From JAIQFL01 sp035501495 (GTDB lineage: Bacteria; Acidobacteriota; Terriglobia; Bryobacterales; Bryobacteraceae): a DNA stretch of 64,000 nt. The notes under the pieces are model-generated. The model was given only the letters and a program-made list of their open reading frames with translations. It was not told where the DNA came from and ran no database searches. A program made the position numbers and the translations under genes. This document shows, one piece after another, positions 25,097 to 33,127 of the stretch; the first letter of the stretch is position 1, and every line of letters starts with the position of its first letter. The stretch lies in NCBI GenBank assembly GCA_035501495.1, contig DATJWB010000253.1, forward strand, positions 5,280 through 69,279, written 5' to 3'.

Positions 25097-25785
25097 GCGC
25101 TGGAAAAATTCTGGTGGTGGACGACGATCCGCAGATCCGCCGGGTCATGAAGGCCACGCTGGTTGGCCATGGCTATGAGGTCATCGAAGCGCGCACCGGC
25201 GAGGATGCGCTGGAGACCATTCCGCGGGAACTTCCCAGCCTGGTGCTGCTCGATATGAACATGCCCGGCATGGGCGGACTCGAGACCTGCCGCATGATCC
25301 GGGGCGGTTCCGACATCCCCGTGATCATCCTCTCGGTGCGGAACACCGAAAAGGACAAGGTGGCTGCACTGGATGCCGGCGCCGATGACTACGTCACCAA
25401 ACCGTTCGGCATCGAAGAGCTTCTGGCGCGCATCCGCGCGGCGCTGCGGCGCTCCCCGACCGGGCCGGAAGCCGGTCCGCACGCCATCACCTCGCACGAC
25501 CTGGAAATCGACTTCGACACGCGCCGCGTGCGCGCGCATGGCAAGGACGTGCGGCTCACCCCGAAGGAATTCGAAGTGCTTCGCTACCTGGTGGCGCATG
25601 CCGGAAAGCCGGTGGCCCACCGCGAATTGCTGCAGGCTGTCTGGGGCCCGGATTACGGCGACGAGCCGGAATACTTGCGGGTGTTTATCAACCAGGTGAG
25701 GAAAAAGATCGAGGCCAACCCGGCGCGGCCCAAGTTCATCCTCACCGAGCCATGGGTGGGGTACCGGTTCGTCGCTCCGGAGTAG
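25093..25785 (+). CDS. OmpR/KdpE-like response regulator
   Basis: A 230-residue regulator with a receiver domain (ILVVDDDPQIRRVMKATL, phosphoacceptor Asp in LVLLDMNMPGMGG, and KPFGIEELLARIRA) and an OmpR-type winged helix (LTPKEFEVLRYLVAHAGKPVAHRELLQAVWG, ending in EPWVGYRF), closest to KdpE. The start is TTG within TTGA, overlapping the histidine-kinase stop, so the two are translationally coupled. It acts as a DNA-binding transcription factor; its target genes are not evident here. Confidence 0.93.
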   Translation: MSAGKILVVDDDPQIRRVMKATLVGHGYEVIEARTGEDALETIPRELPSLVLLDMNMPGMGGLETCRMIRGGSDIPVIILSVRNTEKDKVAALDAGADDYVTKPFGIEELLARIRAALRRSPTGPEAGPHAITSHDLEIDFDTRRVRAHGKDVRLTPKEFEVLRYLVAHAGKPVAHRELLQAVWGPDYGDEPEYLRVFINQVRKKIEANPARPKFILTEPWVGYRFVAPE

Positions 25786-25803
25786 CTCGCGGTTGCCCGC
25801 CCG

Positions 25804-26982
25804 CTATTTCGATCGCAGCCTGGCCACATCCATCACCTGTAGCGAACTGGAGCCGAAGTTCGCCAGATAGAGTGTGCTGCCGTCTGCCGAGAGGCGCAGG
25901 TCGCGGGGAAAGGCGCCCGCGGGTATCATGCCGATTTCCGCGTCGCCGGTCTGGCCGAATTTAGAGGCATCCAAAAGGGTCAGGCTTTCGTTGGCGTTGG
26001 CGCCGCCAAAACGGTTGGAGTTGCCGGCGACCACCGTCTTCCCTCCGTCCAGGACCGCGACGGGCACAGGCGCCGTCCCAACCTTCGCCATCCCCAAACG
26101 TGCGTGCTCGGGATCCGCCAGCAGTTTGGCAGTCTCGAAGGCAATCACCGCATTGCTGTTTCGCGCCGTGACGTAGATGCGATCGCCGGACGGCGACCTG
26201 GCCAGGCGTACCGGGCTGCATCCGGCCGGCACGCGCTTCGCCACTGCGTTCGAAGGATCGGTGGCAGCCTTCGCTACGTCGATCACCAGCACCGCGCCTT
26301 CCGCATTCACGGCTTCCGTGACGTTCGGACGTCCCTCGGGTTTGCAGGCCGCCGGCCAGTTCCATTCCTTCATAGCGACCTGGCTGGTGCTGAAGAGCCA
26401 TTTCTCATCGGGCGAGAAGACCAGCGCAATCGGCGCATGGCCCGTTGGGATTTTCCCGATGATCGCATCGGCGTGAAACCCGCTTGCCCGGGCGCGCCGA
26501 AGATCGATGACCGTGATTTCGGCTGCCGACTCCTCGCTGACAAACAGCAACCGGTCATCGGATGTCACGTTGGCCCAGATGCTCTGCCGCCGCGGGCCGT
26601 CGGAGAACCATCCCAGAGTCGGATCGGCTCGCCCCGAGATGAGGCGCTCCACATCCAGGAACGACACGCGGTCGTCGCCTGTCGCGATCAAGAGCTTCCC
26701 GTCGTGAGACAAGACGATTCCCAGGCTCTGCAGGTTCACTACCCTCGCTAATTCCACGCGGCCGGCCTGGCGGCGCAACACGGCGATGCCCGAACCCTTG
26801 CCCGAGCCCGGAGCCATCGAGACGAAGATCGAACAGCCGTCGGCAGTTTCGGCGATTCCGAACGGATGCCCCGGCAGCTCGACGGTGAGTACCGGGGAGG
26901 CCGGCCGCCCCGTACACCCCTCCTGCGCCTGAAGAGACGCCGTCAATAGCAGCAAGCCCAGGGTCGAAATGCGCGCAATCAT
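25804..26982 (-). CDS. Secreted YncE-like beta-propeller protein
   Basis: A 392-residue protein with a signal peptide (MIARISTLGLLLLTASLQAQ). It contains at least six repeats of the type GKTVVAGNSN and GSTLYLANFGSSSLQVMDVA, as in YncE and related NHL/WD-like propellers. It is predicted to be a periplasmic scaffold; no catalytic residues are recognisable. The ATG at 26982 is favoured over an upstream in-frame Met because it has a GGAG ribosome site and starts the signal peptide; it lies 4 bases after the DUF1801 gene, with which it forms an operon. It converges with the KdpE-like gene. Confidence 0.8.
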   Translation of the reverse strand: MIARISTLGLLLLTASLQAQEGCTGRPASPVLTVELPGHPFGIAETADGCSIFVSMAPGSGKGSGIAVLRRQAGRVELARVVNLQSLGIVLSHDGKLLIATGDDRVSFLDVERLISGRADPTLGWFSDGPRRQSIWANVTSDDRLLFVSEESAAEITVIDLRRARASGFHADAIIGKIPTGHAPIALVFSPDEKWLFSTSQVAMKEWNWPAACKPEGRPNVTEAVNAEGAVLVIDVAKAATDPSNAVAKRVPAGCSPVRLARSPSGDRIYVTARNSNAVIAFETAKLLADPEHARLGMAKVGTAPVPVAVLDGGKTVVAGNSNRFGGANANESLTLLDASKFGQTGDAEIGMIPAGAFPRDLRLSADGSTLYLANFGSSSLQVMDVARLRSK

Positions 26983-26986
26983 ATTT

Positions 26987-27394
26987 TCACTCCGCCACTG
27001 ACGCCTTGTCGGGACTTCCGCCCACCTGCTCGATCGCGGCCTGCAAATATCGCCGGACGAAGAGACGCTGCAGATCGTCGTGATTCCGAATCGTGACATG
27101 CCGGATCAGCTTCCCATTGCCGGCCAGAATGCGATTCGGATCCGGAAGCAGCGCACCGCGGTTGAACCCCAGGTTCACATAGCTGGAGTAGGTAGCAATG
27201 TGGCAGAATCCGTCCTTGAGAGGCTTGCCCGTGAACGAAAAGCCGATCGACACGGCATACCCTTTGGCGTAGGACTCGACCGCCGCGGGCGCCTCTTCCA
27301 AGACTACTTGCCGGAGTGCCAACGCCAGGTTCGACACGTGCGGGTCGTAGGTAGCGAGATACGACAGCAGTACGGGATCCGGCGGCCTGACCAT
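26987..27394 (-). CDS. DUF1801 family protein
   Basis: A 135-residue protein resembling DUF1801 / YdhG-like proteins: LLSYLATYDPHVSNLALALRQ, ESYAKGYAVSIGFSFTGKPLKDGFCHIATYSSYVNLGFNRG and LIRHVTIRNHDDLQRLFVRRYLQAA. Proteins of this family have a small alpha/beta fold and unproven function. A GGGAGGA ribosome site precedes the ATG, and an extended -10-like TGCTAGACT lies about 13 bases further upstream. It is followed by the propeller gene. Confidence 0.7.
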   Translation of the reverse strand: MVRPPDPVLLSYLATYDPHVSNLALALRQVVLEEAPAAVESYAKGYAVSIGFSFTGKPLKDGFCHIATYSSYVNLGFNRGALLPDPNRILAGNGKLIRHVTIRNHDDLQRLFVRRYLQAAIEQVGGSPDKASVAE

Positions 27395-27415
27395 TCCTCC
27401 CGGCAGTCTAGCACT

Positions 27416-29623
27416 TCAGTTGGAAATCGTCATCACCGGGTTGTTGGAGTTCGTCCCCGCGATATTGATTACCACAGGATAGGTGCCCTTTGGCAGTGAC
27501 GGCACGATGAAATTCACCTGGTACAGTCCGATTGATCCAGGCGTCAGGCCGATGTATTTGATGTTGGCGGAAGCCGTGCCGACGGTCACGGTGGCCGACC
27601 CGGTTACCGGGGAGAGTCCGGACGGCGCGCCGGCTCCGGTGACCAGTTTGCCGGAGGCATCCACCGGTCCACCCCCGGTGAAGTAGGCCACCACCTGGTC
27701 TCCGACGGCGGCGCCCGCGGTCGCGGAATTCACCGAGCCATCCTGGTTGACCACGACCGCCCGATTGTTGCTGTAGACGCTGATTCCGGGCGTTCCGGTG
27801 GCGGGGACGTAGACCGCCGCGGCGTTGCTGGTTGCGGTTCCATTCTTGACCATCACGGTCGCCAGGGTTCCACCCGGAATGTCCCAGGGCATTTGCGCGT
27901 CGATCTGACCGCCGTCCGCGTAGAACAGCGGCGCCAACTCGCCGTTTACCGTCACCGACGTGGAGCCCAGGGTAGTGGCGAGCGGAACAGTCGTGGCCTG
28001 CGTCGCCCGCGCCGCCAGGTTCTCGCCGAATAACACAAACACGCTGCCAGGGGGTGTCGAGTTGACGGCATAACTGGCCACGTTTCCGATCGACTGAGTG
28101 GGATTGGTAAATGCCGCATGCGCTCCGCCCGTCCGGACGAAGGTCGAGTTCGACTCGAGTAAGTTGACTCCTTGACCATAGGTATTCTGGATGCTCAAAG
28201 TCAGTGCGTTCGTCTTGCCGGAGGAATCCATCAGAGTGGCGCTGCCGAGACAGTTCGACCCCACCGAGTAAGTTCCGGTGGCCGTAAATGCCCCGGCCCC
28301 TGACGATGCAGTGATCGCATAAGCGGCGGTCATATTGCCCTGGCCGTCGAAATCGAATACCCCGGACTCGTCGCCGGTCCCGGTCTGCGCCGTCCCCGAG
28401 AGCACGAACCCGCTGGCATCGTAGGTGTACGGACCTGACAGGGTGGCGTTACCGCAACCCACCGGCCTCTGGTTGAAACCCGCACCCGAATAGACGTAGG
28501 TTGCATCCGCTCCGATGAGGTTGATTTCTTTTCCGCTGTCCCAGACCATCAGGCTGAAACTGGCAGGACTCGTGGTGGTAAGAATTACCGTTCCTACGCA
28601 GGTCGATGGAACCGTATAGGCGCCCGAGTAACTGAACGCCTTGCCGGCCGCAAGGTTGGTGTTGTCGGTGCCCGCGAGCGTCACTTTGCCCTGCCCGTCG
28701 AACGTGGCGATTCCGTTTCCTTGAAAGCTCCCGGCGAAAACCCCCGCGCTCGAGATGGCCCGCCCACTCAAAGTGAGTCCATAGGTGCCACTCACCGATG
28801 CCGCACTGCAGGTAGCGGTCGTTACCGTATGGCTGTTACCCGCGATGATGAACTTCGAAGCTTGAGATAAGGTCGCCTCCAGGTCCGTGACCGCAGTCGC
28901 ATTTCCGCTGCTGATGCTCAGGGACATGGCGTAGGAGTTGTTCTTCGAATCGGTCAGGGTTGCCGAGCCCAGGCAGTTGGACGACAGGGAGTACGATCCG
29001 CTGGCGCTCAGAGCCGTGGAGTTGCTTCCCCCGGACGACAGCGTCGCGCTCACCGTCACCTTCCCCTTGCCGTCGAACTGCACCAGGCCGCCGCCGTCAG
29101 TAACACCGTTCACTGCCGGGCCGTTGAGACTGTACCCGGTCCCGTTAAACGTATATGAGCCTGCCAGCAGGCTGGTGGAGCAGGCGCCTGGTTGCGTGTT
29201 TCCGGTGCCCGAGTAATAGTAAGTGGCATCGTTCCCGGTCATCAGCAGGTTCGCTCCCGTGTTATAGACCACAAGGTTGAATGCGGCACTCCCGCCCGTT
29301 GTGATGGTAATGGTTCCAGCGCAGTTCGCCTGAACGCTATAGGTTCCGGACCAGGTCAGTGGCATCCCCAGCGACTGAAGTGAGTCGGCTGTAAGAGTAA
29401 AAGTGACTTTGGACAAGCCGTCGAAGTTTGCAGCCCCGATGGCCTGCAATACACTCGGAAAGGCCCCGGCGGCTGTCACCTGTCGTCCGGTAACCGACAC
29501 GGCATAACTGCTGTTCAACGTAGAGGAACTGCAGGTTCCACCGCCAATTTGGGTTTGTGCGGCCGCGGGCGCTCCCATCATCAACCACATCAGCATCGCT
29601 AGAGGCAGGCTCAGGCGCGTCAT
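27416..29623 (-). CDS. Secreted repeat protein with TIGR03437-type C-terminus
   Basis: A 735-residue protein with a signal peptide (MTRLSLPLAMLMWLMMGAPAAAQ). Four repeated modules of about 100-125 residues follow (about 30-130, 145-250, 270-375, 388-490). Each has a Cys-led segment with GSYTFxGxGxSLxGP, a xxVTFDGQGKVT strand and SxxCxGSATLxD. From about 515 the protein matches the TIGR03437 domain first described in Solibacter, with SVFVLFGENLA, PLFYADGGQIDAQMPWDIP, GDQVVAYFTGGGPVD and GSIGLYQVNFIVPSLPKGTYPVV. It is probably a surface or secreted adhesin or binding protein. The open frame gives full length and an N-terminal signal peptide, which supports the start. Confidence 0.85.
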   Translation of the reverse strand: MTRLSLPLAMLMWLMMGAPAAAQTQIGGGTCSSSTLNSSYAVSVTGRQVTAAGAFPSVLQAIGAANFDGLSKVTFTLTADSLQSLGMPLTWSGTYSVQANCAGTITITTGGSAAFNLVVYNTGANLLMTGNDATYYYSGTGNTQPGACSTSLLAGSYTFNGTGYSLNGPAVNGVTDGGGLVQFDGKGKVTVSATLSSGGSNSTALSASGSYSLSSNCLGSATLTDSKNNSYAMSLSISSGNATAVTDLEATLSQASKFIIAGNSHTVTTATCSAASVSGTYGLTLSGRAISSAGVFAGSFQGNGIATFDGQGKVTLAGTDNTNLAAGKAFSYSGAYTVPSTCVGTVILTTTSPASFSLMVWDSGKEINLIGADATYVYSGAGFNQRPVGCGNATLSGPYTYDASGFVLSGTAQTGTGDESGVFDFDGQGNMTAAYAITASSGAGAFTATGTYSVGSNCLGSATLMDSSGKTNALTLSIQNTYGQGVNLLESNSTFVRTGGAHAAFTNPTQSIGNVASYAVNSTPPGSVFVLFGENLAARATQATTVPLATTLGSTSVTVNGELAPLFYADGGQIDAQMPWDIPGGTLATVMVKNGTATSNAAAVYVPATGTPGISVYSNNRAVVVNQDGSVNSATAGAAVGDQVVAYFTGGGPVDASGKLVTGAGAPSGLSPVTGSATVTVGTASANIKYIGLTPGSIGLYQVNFIVPSLPKGTYPVVINIAGTNSNNPVMTISN

Positions 29624-29714
29624 TTCGGTATCCCTCCAGAAGGCAGTAACACCTGTTTCCGCGATAAGTTTCAGTTCGGAGTTCTAGCCCCGGACAGGGT
29701 ACCAGCCCGCCGCC

Positions 29715-30410
29715 CTACCACCCCATCAGAGTCATGCGGCGCAGGATCTCGGAGCTGTACCAGTTCATGCGGCCGGGCTGCCGCCGGAGCGGCGAGGGGA
29801 TCAGCGCTGCCAGGCGCGCGGCCTGCTCGCGGCTGACCTGAATCGCCGGGATGTCGTACCAGTTATGCGCGGCAGCCTGGGCGCCGTAAACACCCGGTCC
29901 CCATTCGATCACGTTCAGGTATAGTTCGAGGATGCGGCGCTTGGAAAGGACAAACTCCGCCACGGGCGCCAGGCTGAATTCCGCCGCCTTCCACACGATC
30001 GACCGGTGCGTGGTGAGGAACAGGTTCTTCACCAGTTGCTGGGTGATCGTGGAGGCGCCGCGCCCCGATCGCCCCTGGTCGAGATCCTGATCCACCACTA
30101 CCTGCACCTCCTTCCAGTCGATCCCGTGATGCTGGTAAAAGCGGCCGTCTTCGGCGGCTATCACGGCGTGCTGGAGTTCCGGCGAGATCCGCGCCAGGGG
30201 TACAAAGCCGTAGCGTCTTCGATAAGGCTTGTGGTGCAGCCACGCTTCCACCTGCCGCTGCGCCTGGACCGTGGTGACCGGCGGATTGATCCAGCGGAAA
30301 GCAACCAGTTGCAGCGCGCAGATCCCCCAGAAGGCGGCTGACAGTCCGATCGACCAAAGCAGCATCGAGGCAATGCAACCGCGCCGTCTCTTCGCACGCC
30401 CGGGCACCAT
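29715..30410 (-). CDS. mtgA: Monofunctional peptidoglycan transglycosylase
   Basis: A 231-residue GT51 enzyme that polymerises lipid II into glycan strands outside the inner membrane. A basic N-terminus and one helix (about 12-37) anchor it. The GT51 catalytic motifs are present: AAEDGRFYQHHGIDW with the catalytic Glu, GRGASTITQQLVKNLF, KRRILELYLNVIEWGPGVYG and AARLAALIPSPLRR. There is no transpeptidase domain. The ATG at 30410 gives the usual length; the open frame continues 58 codons into sequence that covers the divergent histidine-kinase promoter and is not MtgA-like. Confidence 0.9.
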   Translation of the reverse strand: MVPGRAKRRRGCIASMLLWSIGLSAAFWGICALQLVAFRWINPPVTTVQAQRQVEAWLHHKPYRRRYGFVPLARISPELQHAVIAAEDGRFYQHHGIDWKEVQVVVDQDLDQGRSGRGASTITQQLVKNLFLTTHRSIVWKAAEFSLAPVAEFVLSKRRILELYLNVIEWGPGVYGAQAAAHNWYDIPAIQVSREQAARLAALIPSPLRRQPGRMNWYSSEILRRMTLMGW

Positions 30411-30501
30411 TCGATGGTACCTTGGCGGGTGGGGCCGTTTTTTGGGCCCGCCCTGTACTTTGATACTTCGGGGCAGGACGGGTGACCTGCACCAGGTGGG
30501 C

Positions 30502-31959
30502 ATGACACGACTCGACAATTTCCTGGCGTATGCCGAATCCAACCGGACGATCGTGTGCATGTTCGCCGGCGTGCTCGTCGTCATTATCGCGTGGATCGAT
30601 TACCTGCTCCCGAATGTTTCCGTGGGGTTTCTGTACCTGGTTCCCGTGCTGGTGTCGGCGCCGGCTCTGAAAGGTCTGCAGATTGTCGGCCTGGCATTTT
30701 TCTGCGGCTATTTGCGGGAGGCGTTCGACCCATTGCAGGGGATTTCGGCCGGAGGATGGGTGCCGGTGGCGGTGGTGTTCAACCCGCGCGATTGGGTGCC
30801 TGGATCTACCGGCCGGCTGCTGGCGGCCGCCGCGGGATTCGCCATGACCGGGTTCTTCGTAGCCGAGTTGAACCAGCGTCGCAGGCTCCTGGCCGCTCAT
30901 CTCGCCGAACGGGAACAACAGATGCATCTCCGGCATGAGGCTGAGCGTCAGCTGCGCATTCTGATCGATACCAGTCCGCTGGCGATTCTCACGTTGACGC
31001 ACGCGGGCGAGGTGCGGCTGGCGAACGAGTCGGCGCGCGAGCTGCTGGGCTTCGAGGACGAGCCGCTGCAAGGGGTGCCCGTCGAACCGTACCTGCCGAT
31101 TCTTTCCAAGATGCTGCATAGTCATCATTCCGGCGCCAACATCCGGACCAGCGTCGAGTGTAAAGGCCAGCGGCGCAACAGCGACGTCTTTCTGGCGCAC
31201 GTGTGGCTTTCCACGTACCAGACGCCGGAGGGTCCGGGCCTGGCGGCGGTGGTGTGGGATGCCTCCGAAAACCTCCGCGATCGCGAAGGCGCGGGCCTGG
31301 ATTCCATGATGGCAACCTCGCGCGTCCTGATTGGCGCGATTTCGCACGAGATCCGCAATCTGGCCTCGGCGGCCGCATCGGCGTACGCGGCGCTGAGCGC
31401 CTCCCCCGGGGTCGCCGAGAGCGGGCAGTATCAGGCGCTCGGCAGTCTCATTCGCGGCCTCGAGAAAATCGCCTCTTCCGGGCTGCGAGTGGCTTCCGAC
31501 CGCGAAGCGGTGGTGGCGGATCTCGGCACCGTGCTGGATGAGACCCGCATCGTCATCGAGCCGGCTTTGCGGGAAGCCGGCGTATCCGTTTCGTGGGAGA
31601 TCGCGAAGGGGCTGCCGCTCGTCCAGGCAGACCATCACAGCCTGCTGCAGGTGTTCGTCAATCTCGCCCGAAACAGCATGCGAGCCATGGAGGCCTCCAC
31701 GCGGCGCGAGGTTCGCATCAATGCGGCGGTGGAAAGCGACCTCGTGGTGGTACGGTTTCGAGACACTGGCCCTGGCGTCGGCCGTCCGGAAGACCTGTTC
31801 CGGCCGTTTCAACCGGGAGCGCACGCCAACGGGTTAGGTCTCTACATCTCGCGCGCCATCGTTCGCGCTCACGGGGGCGGGATGCGTTACGAGGCGGAAA
31901 ATCCGGGCAGCTGTTTCGTGGTGGAACTGTGGCCCGCGGAGAACGGGATCGAACGCTGA
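30502..31959 (+). CDS. Membrane PAS-domain sensor histidine kinase
   Basis: A 485-residue kinase. Three to four N-terminal membrane helices span about 15-115, then a coiled linker, a PAS domain at about 150-260 (ILIDTSPLAILTLTHAGEVRLANESARELLGFED), an H-box GAISHEIRNLASAA and an ATPase domain with NLARNSMRAM, DTGPGVGRPEDLF and NGLGLYISRAIVRAHGGGM. The start at 30502 follows AGGTGGG with good spacing, and its downstream frame overlaps the regulator gene by one base (TGATG). It is divergent from mtgA. Confidence 0.9.
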   Translation: MTRLDNFLAYAESNRTIVCMFAGVLVVIIAWIDYLLPNVSVGFLYLVPVLVSAPALKGLQIVGLAFFCGYLREAFDPLQGISAGGWVPVAVVFNPRDWVPGSTGRLLAAAAGFAMTGFFVAELNQRRRLLAAHLAEREQQMHLRHEAERQLRILIDTSPLAILTLTHAGEVRLANESARELLGFEDEPLQGVPVEPYLPILSKMLHSHHSGANIRTSVECKGQRRNSDVFLAHVWLSTYQTPEGPGLAAVVWDASENLRDREGAGLDSMMATSRVLIGAISHEIRNLASAAASAYAALSASPGVAESGQYQALGSLIRGLEKIASSGLRVASDREAVVADLGTVLDETRIVIEPALREAGVSVSWEIAKGLPLVQADHHSLLQVFVNLARNSMRAMEASTRREVRINAAVESDLVVVRFRDTGPGVGRPEDLFRPFQPGAHANGLGLYISRAIVRAHGGGMRYEAENPGSCFVVELWPAENGIER

Positions 31960-32600
31960 TGGAATCCCTCCGGGAAACTCTGCACGTCCTGCTGGTGGAC
32001 GATCACGCGCTGTTTCGGGAGAGCGTAGCACGGGTCCTGGCCTCCGAGCCCGATATCGAGATTGATCACTGCGGAAGCATCCGGCAAGCGCTCGAACTCC
32101 TCGCTCAGCAGCGCTATCAACTGGTGCTGCTGGATCACGACCTGGGCAGCGAACGGGCGTCGCAGTTTCTACCCGCCGCACGGCAGACGGGATTCGAAGG
32201 CCGGGTCCTGGTGGTAACCGCCTGGGTGAGCGATACCGAAGCCAGGCGCCTGATGCGGCAAGGGGTGTCGGGAATCTTCTTAAAGGAGGGTCCCCTGGCG
32301 CAATTGATGGAAGCCATCCGGACAGTGGTGACGGGCGGCTCCTGGGTCGATCGCTCGCTCACCACTCTGGGCACGTCGGAATCTGAGGAGTCGAGCCCTT
32401 CTCCAGTATTCAACGAGCGGCAGCGCAAGGTTCTCCGCTTTGTGCTGGAAGGGCTCTCCAACAAGGAGATCGCCTGGCGCTTGCAGATCTCCGAGAGCTA
32501 CGTCAAAGCCATTCTGCAAAGCCTGTTCCACAAGACCGGCGTGCGAACGCGAGGCCAACTGGTCCGGGTCGCCTTTGAGCAGTACGAAGACCAACTATAG
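31959..32600 (+). CDS. NarL/FixJ-type response regulator
   Basis: A 213-residue regulator. The receiver domain has VLLVDDHALFRESVARVLA and the phosphoacceptor Asp in LVLLDHDLGS. A LuxR-type helix-turn-helix occupies about 145-205 with the motif RQRKVLRFVLEGLSNKEIAWRLQISESYVKAILQSLFHKTGV. The ATG overlaps the kinase stop within TGATG, so it is the partner of that kinase. The phosphoacceptor neighbourhood reads LDHDLG where most family members have DxxMP, so the local geometry is slightly unusual. Confidence 0.93.
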   Translation: MESLRETLHVLLVDDHALFRESVARVLASEPDIEIDHCGSIRQALELLAQQRYQLVLLDHDLGSERASQFLPAARQTGFEGRVLVVTAWVSDTEARRLMRQGVSGIFLKEGPLAQLMEAIRTVVTGGSWVDRSLTTLGTSESEESSPSPVFNERQRKVLRFVLEGLSNKEIAWRLQISESYVKAILQSLFHKTGVRTRGQLVRVAFEQYEDQL

Positions 32601-32620
32601 TGGAGCCGGCTCGCCTCGAT

Positions 32621-32748
32621 CGGGTGGTTTCCTTTCATTATCCGAAAGATACACTTCCCACCCGTTCGGCCATAGGCTACCGTAGACCTAGCAGCCGGAC
32701 CTCAGACCCGGCAACCGAGGCATAGGGGTGAGTGTCGCTGTCGGACAC
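32621..32748 (+). other. Hairpin-rich candidate structured RNA
   Basis: Several inverted repeats occur in a row downstream of the NarL-type gene: CGGGTGG at 32621-32627 with CCACCCG at 32658-32664, a TAGGCTA/TAGACCTA pair at 32673-32690, GCCGG/CCGGC at 32694-32712 and GTGTC/GACAC at 32732-32748. The last ends 17 bases before the TTG of a small reading frame. It fits a 5'-leader structure such as a riboswitch or regulatory RNA, but no known family could be assigned by eye. Confidence 0.35.
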
Positions 32749-32765
32749 AAACGTAACACGGGGAA

Positions 32766-33023
32766 TTGGTCTTGCGGCAAATCACTCGTCGTCTGAAGGC
32801 TTGGGACATCGGTGCATGTTCCGCCGTCATCCTGGAACCAGGAACCATCCTGAGCGATTATCGGATTCAACGCGATCGCGATGATGGTGAGCCTTACGTA
32901 GTCGAATTCCGTTGCGAGGGCAGAATGTACTTCTGCCCGCTCTTTTGTTTTCAACCCCGCACGCAATGGATCCTGCCGGCCAGCACAGAGGATTCCGCGG
33001 CGCGTCAAGCAGTAGCGGTCTAA
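32766..33023 (+). CDS. Small hypothetical protein
   Basis: An 85-residue frame starting with TTG at 32766 (a second TTG at 32772 has better spacing to GGGGAA at 32760-32765). The middle, GTILSDYRIQRDRDDGEPYVVEFRCEGRMYFCPLFCF, looks like a short beta-rich domain with three Cys residues and no signal peptide; the ends are Arg/Ala-rich. No family is recognised. It is placed after the candidate structured RNA and before two overlapping hairpins, so expression may be controlled. It may also be a chance frame. Confidence 0.4.
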   Translation: MVLRQITRRLKAWDIGACSAVILEPGTILSDYRIQRDRDDGEPYVVEFRCEGRMYFCPLFCFQPRTQWILPASTEDSAARQAVAV

Positions 33024-33038
33024 ACTGTCTCGGAGGAC

Positions 33039-33085
33039 GCACCGCAGAACGGCGGTGCCTGAAAGGTGTTGCCCGTTCAGGCACC
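33039..33085 (+). promoter_or_regulatory. Two mutually exclusive hairpins before the aldehyde dehydrogenase
   Basis: Hairpin 1 pairs GCACCGC (33039-33045) with GCGGTGC (33052-33058). Hairpin 2 pairs GGTGCCTGAA (33054-33063) with TTCAGGCACC (33076-33085). They share bases 33054-33058, so only one can form at a time. Both arms are perfect. There is no T-run after hairpin 2. The arrangement is like an attenuator switch or an antiterminator pair. Confidence 0.5.
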
Positions 33086-33115
33086 ACTTCGATTCATCAC
33101 CCGCCTCGCCCCCGA

Positions 33116-33121
33116 TAAAAT
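33116..33121 (+). promoter_or_regulatory. -10 box of the aldehyde dehydrogenase gene
   Basis: TAAAAT ends 6 bases before the GTG start at 33128, so the predicted transcript begins at the start codon itself. If this promoter is used, the hairpins at 33039-33085 lie upstream of transcription and would act only on read-through transcripts. Confidence 0.5.
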
Positions 33122-33127
33122 AGTAAG

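Noticed and set aside
29863..31824. 653-codon minus-strand frame spanning mtgA and the histidine kinase
   Set aside because: Antisense or out of frame to two well-supported genes; composition is low-complexity Arg/His/Gln.
32621..32748. c-di-GMP (GEMM) riboswitch
   Set aside because: The conserved GACGCAAAGCC-type core and the tetraloop-receptor layout are not present on either strand.
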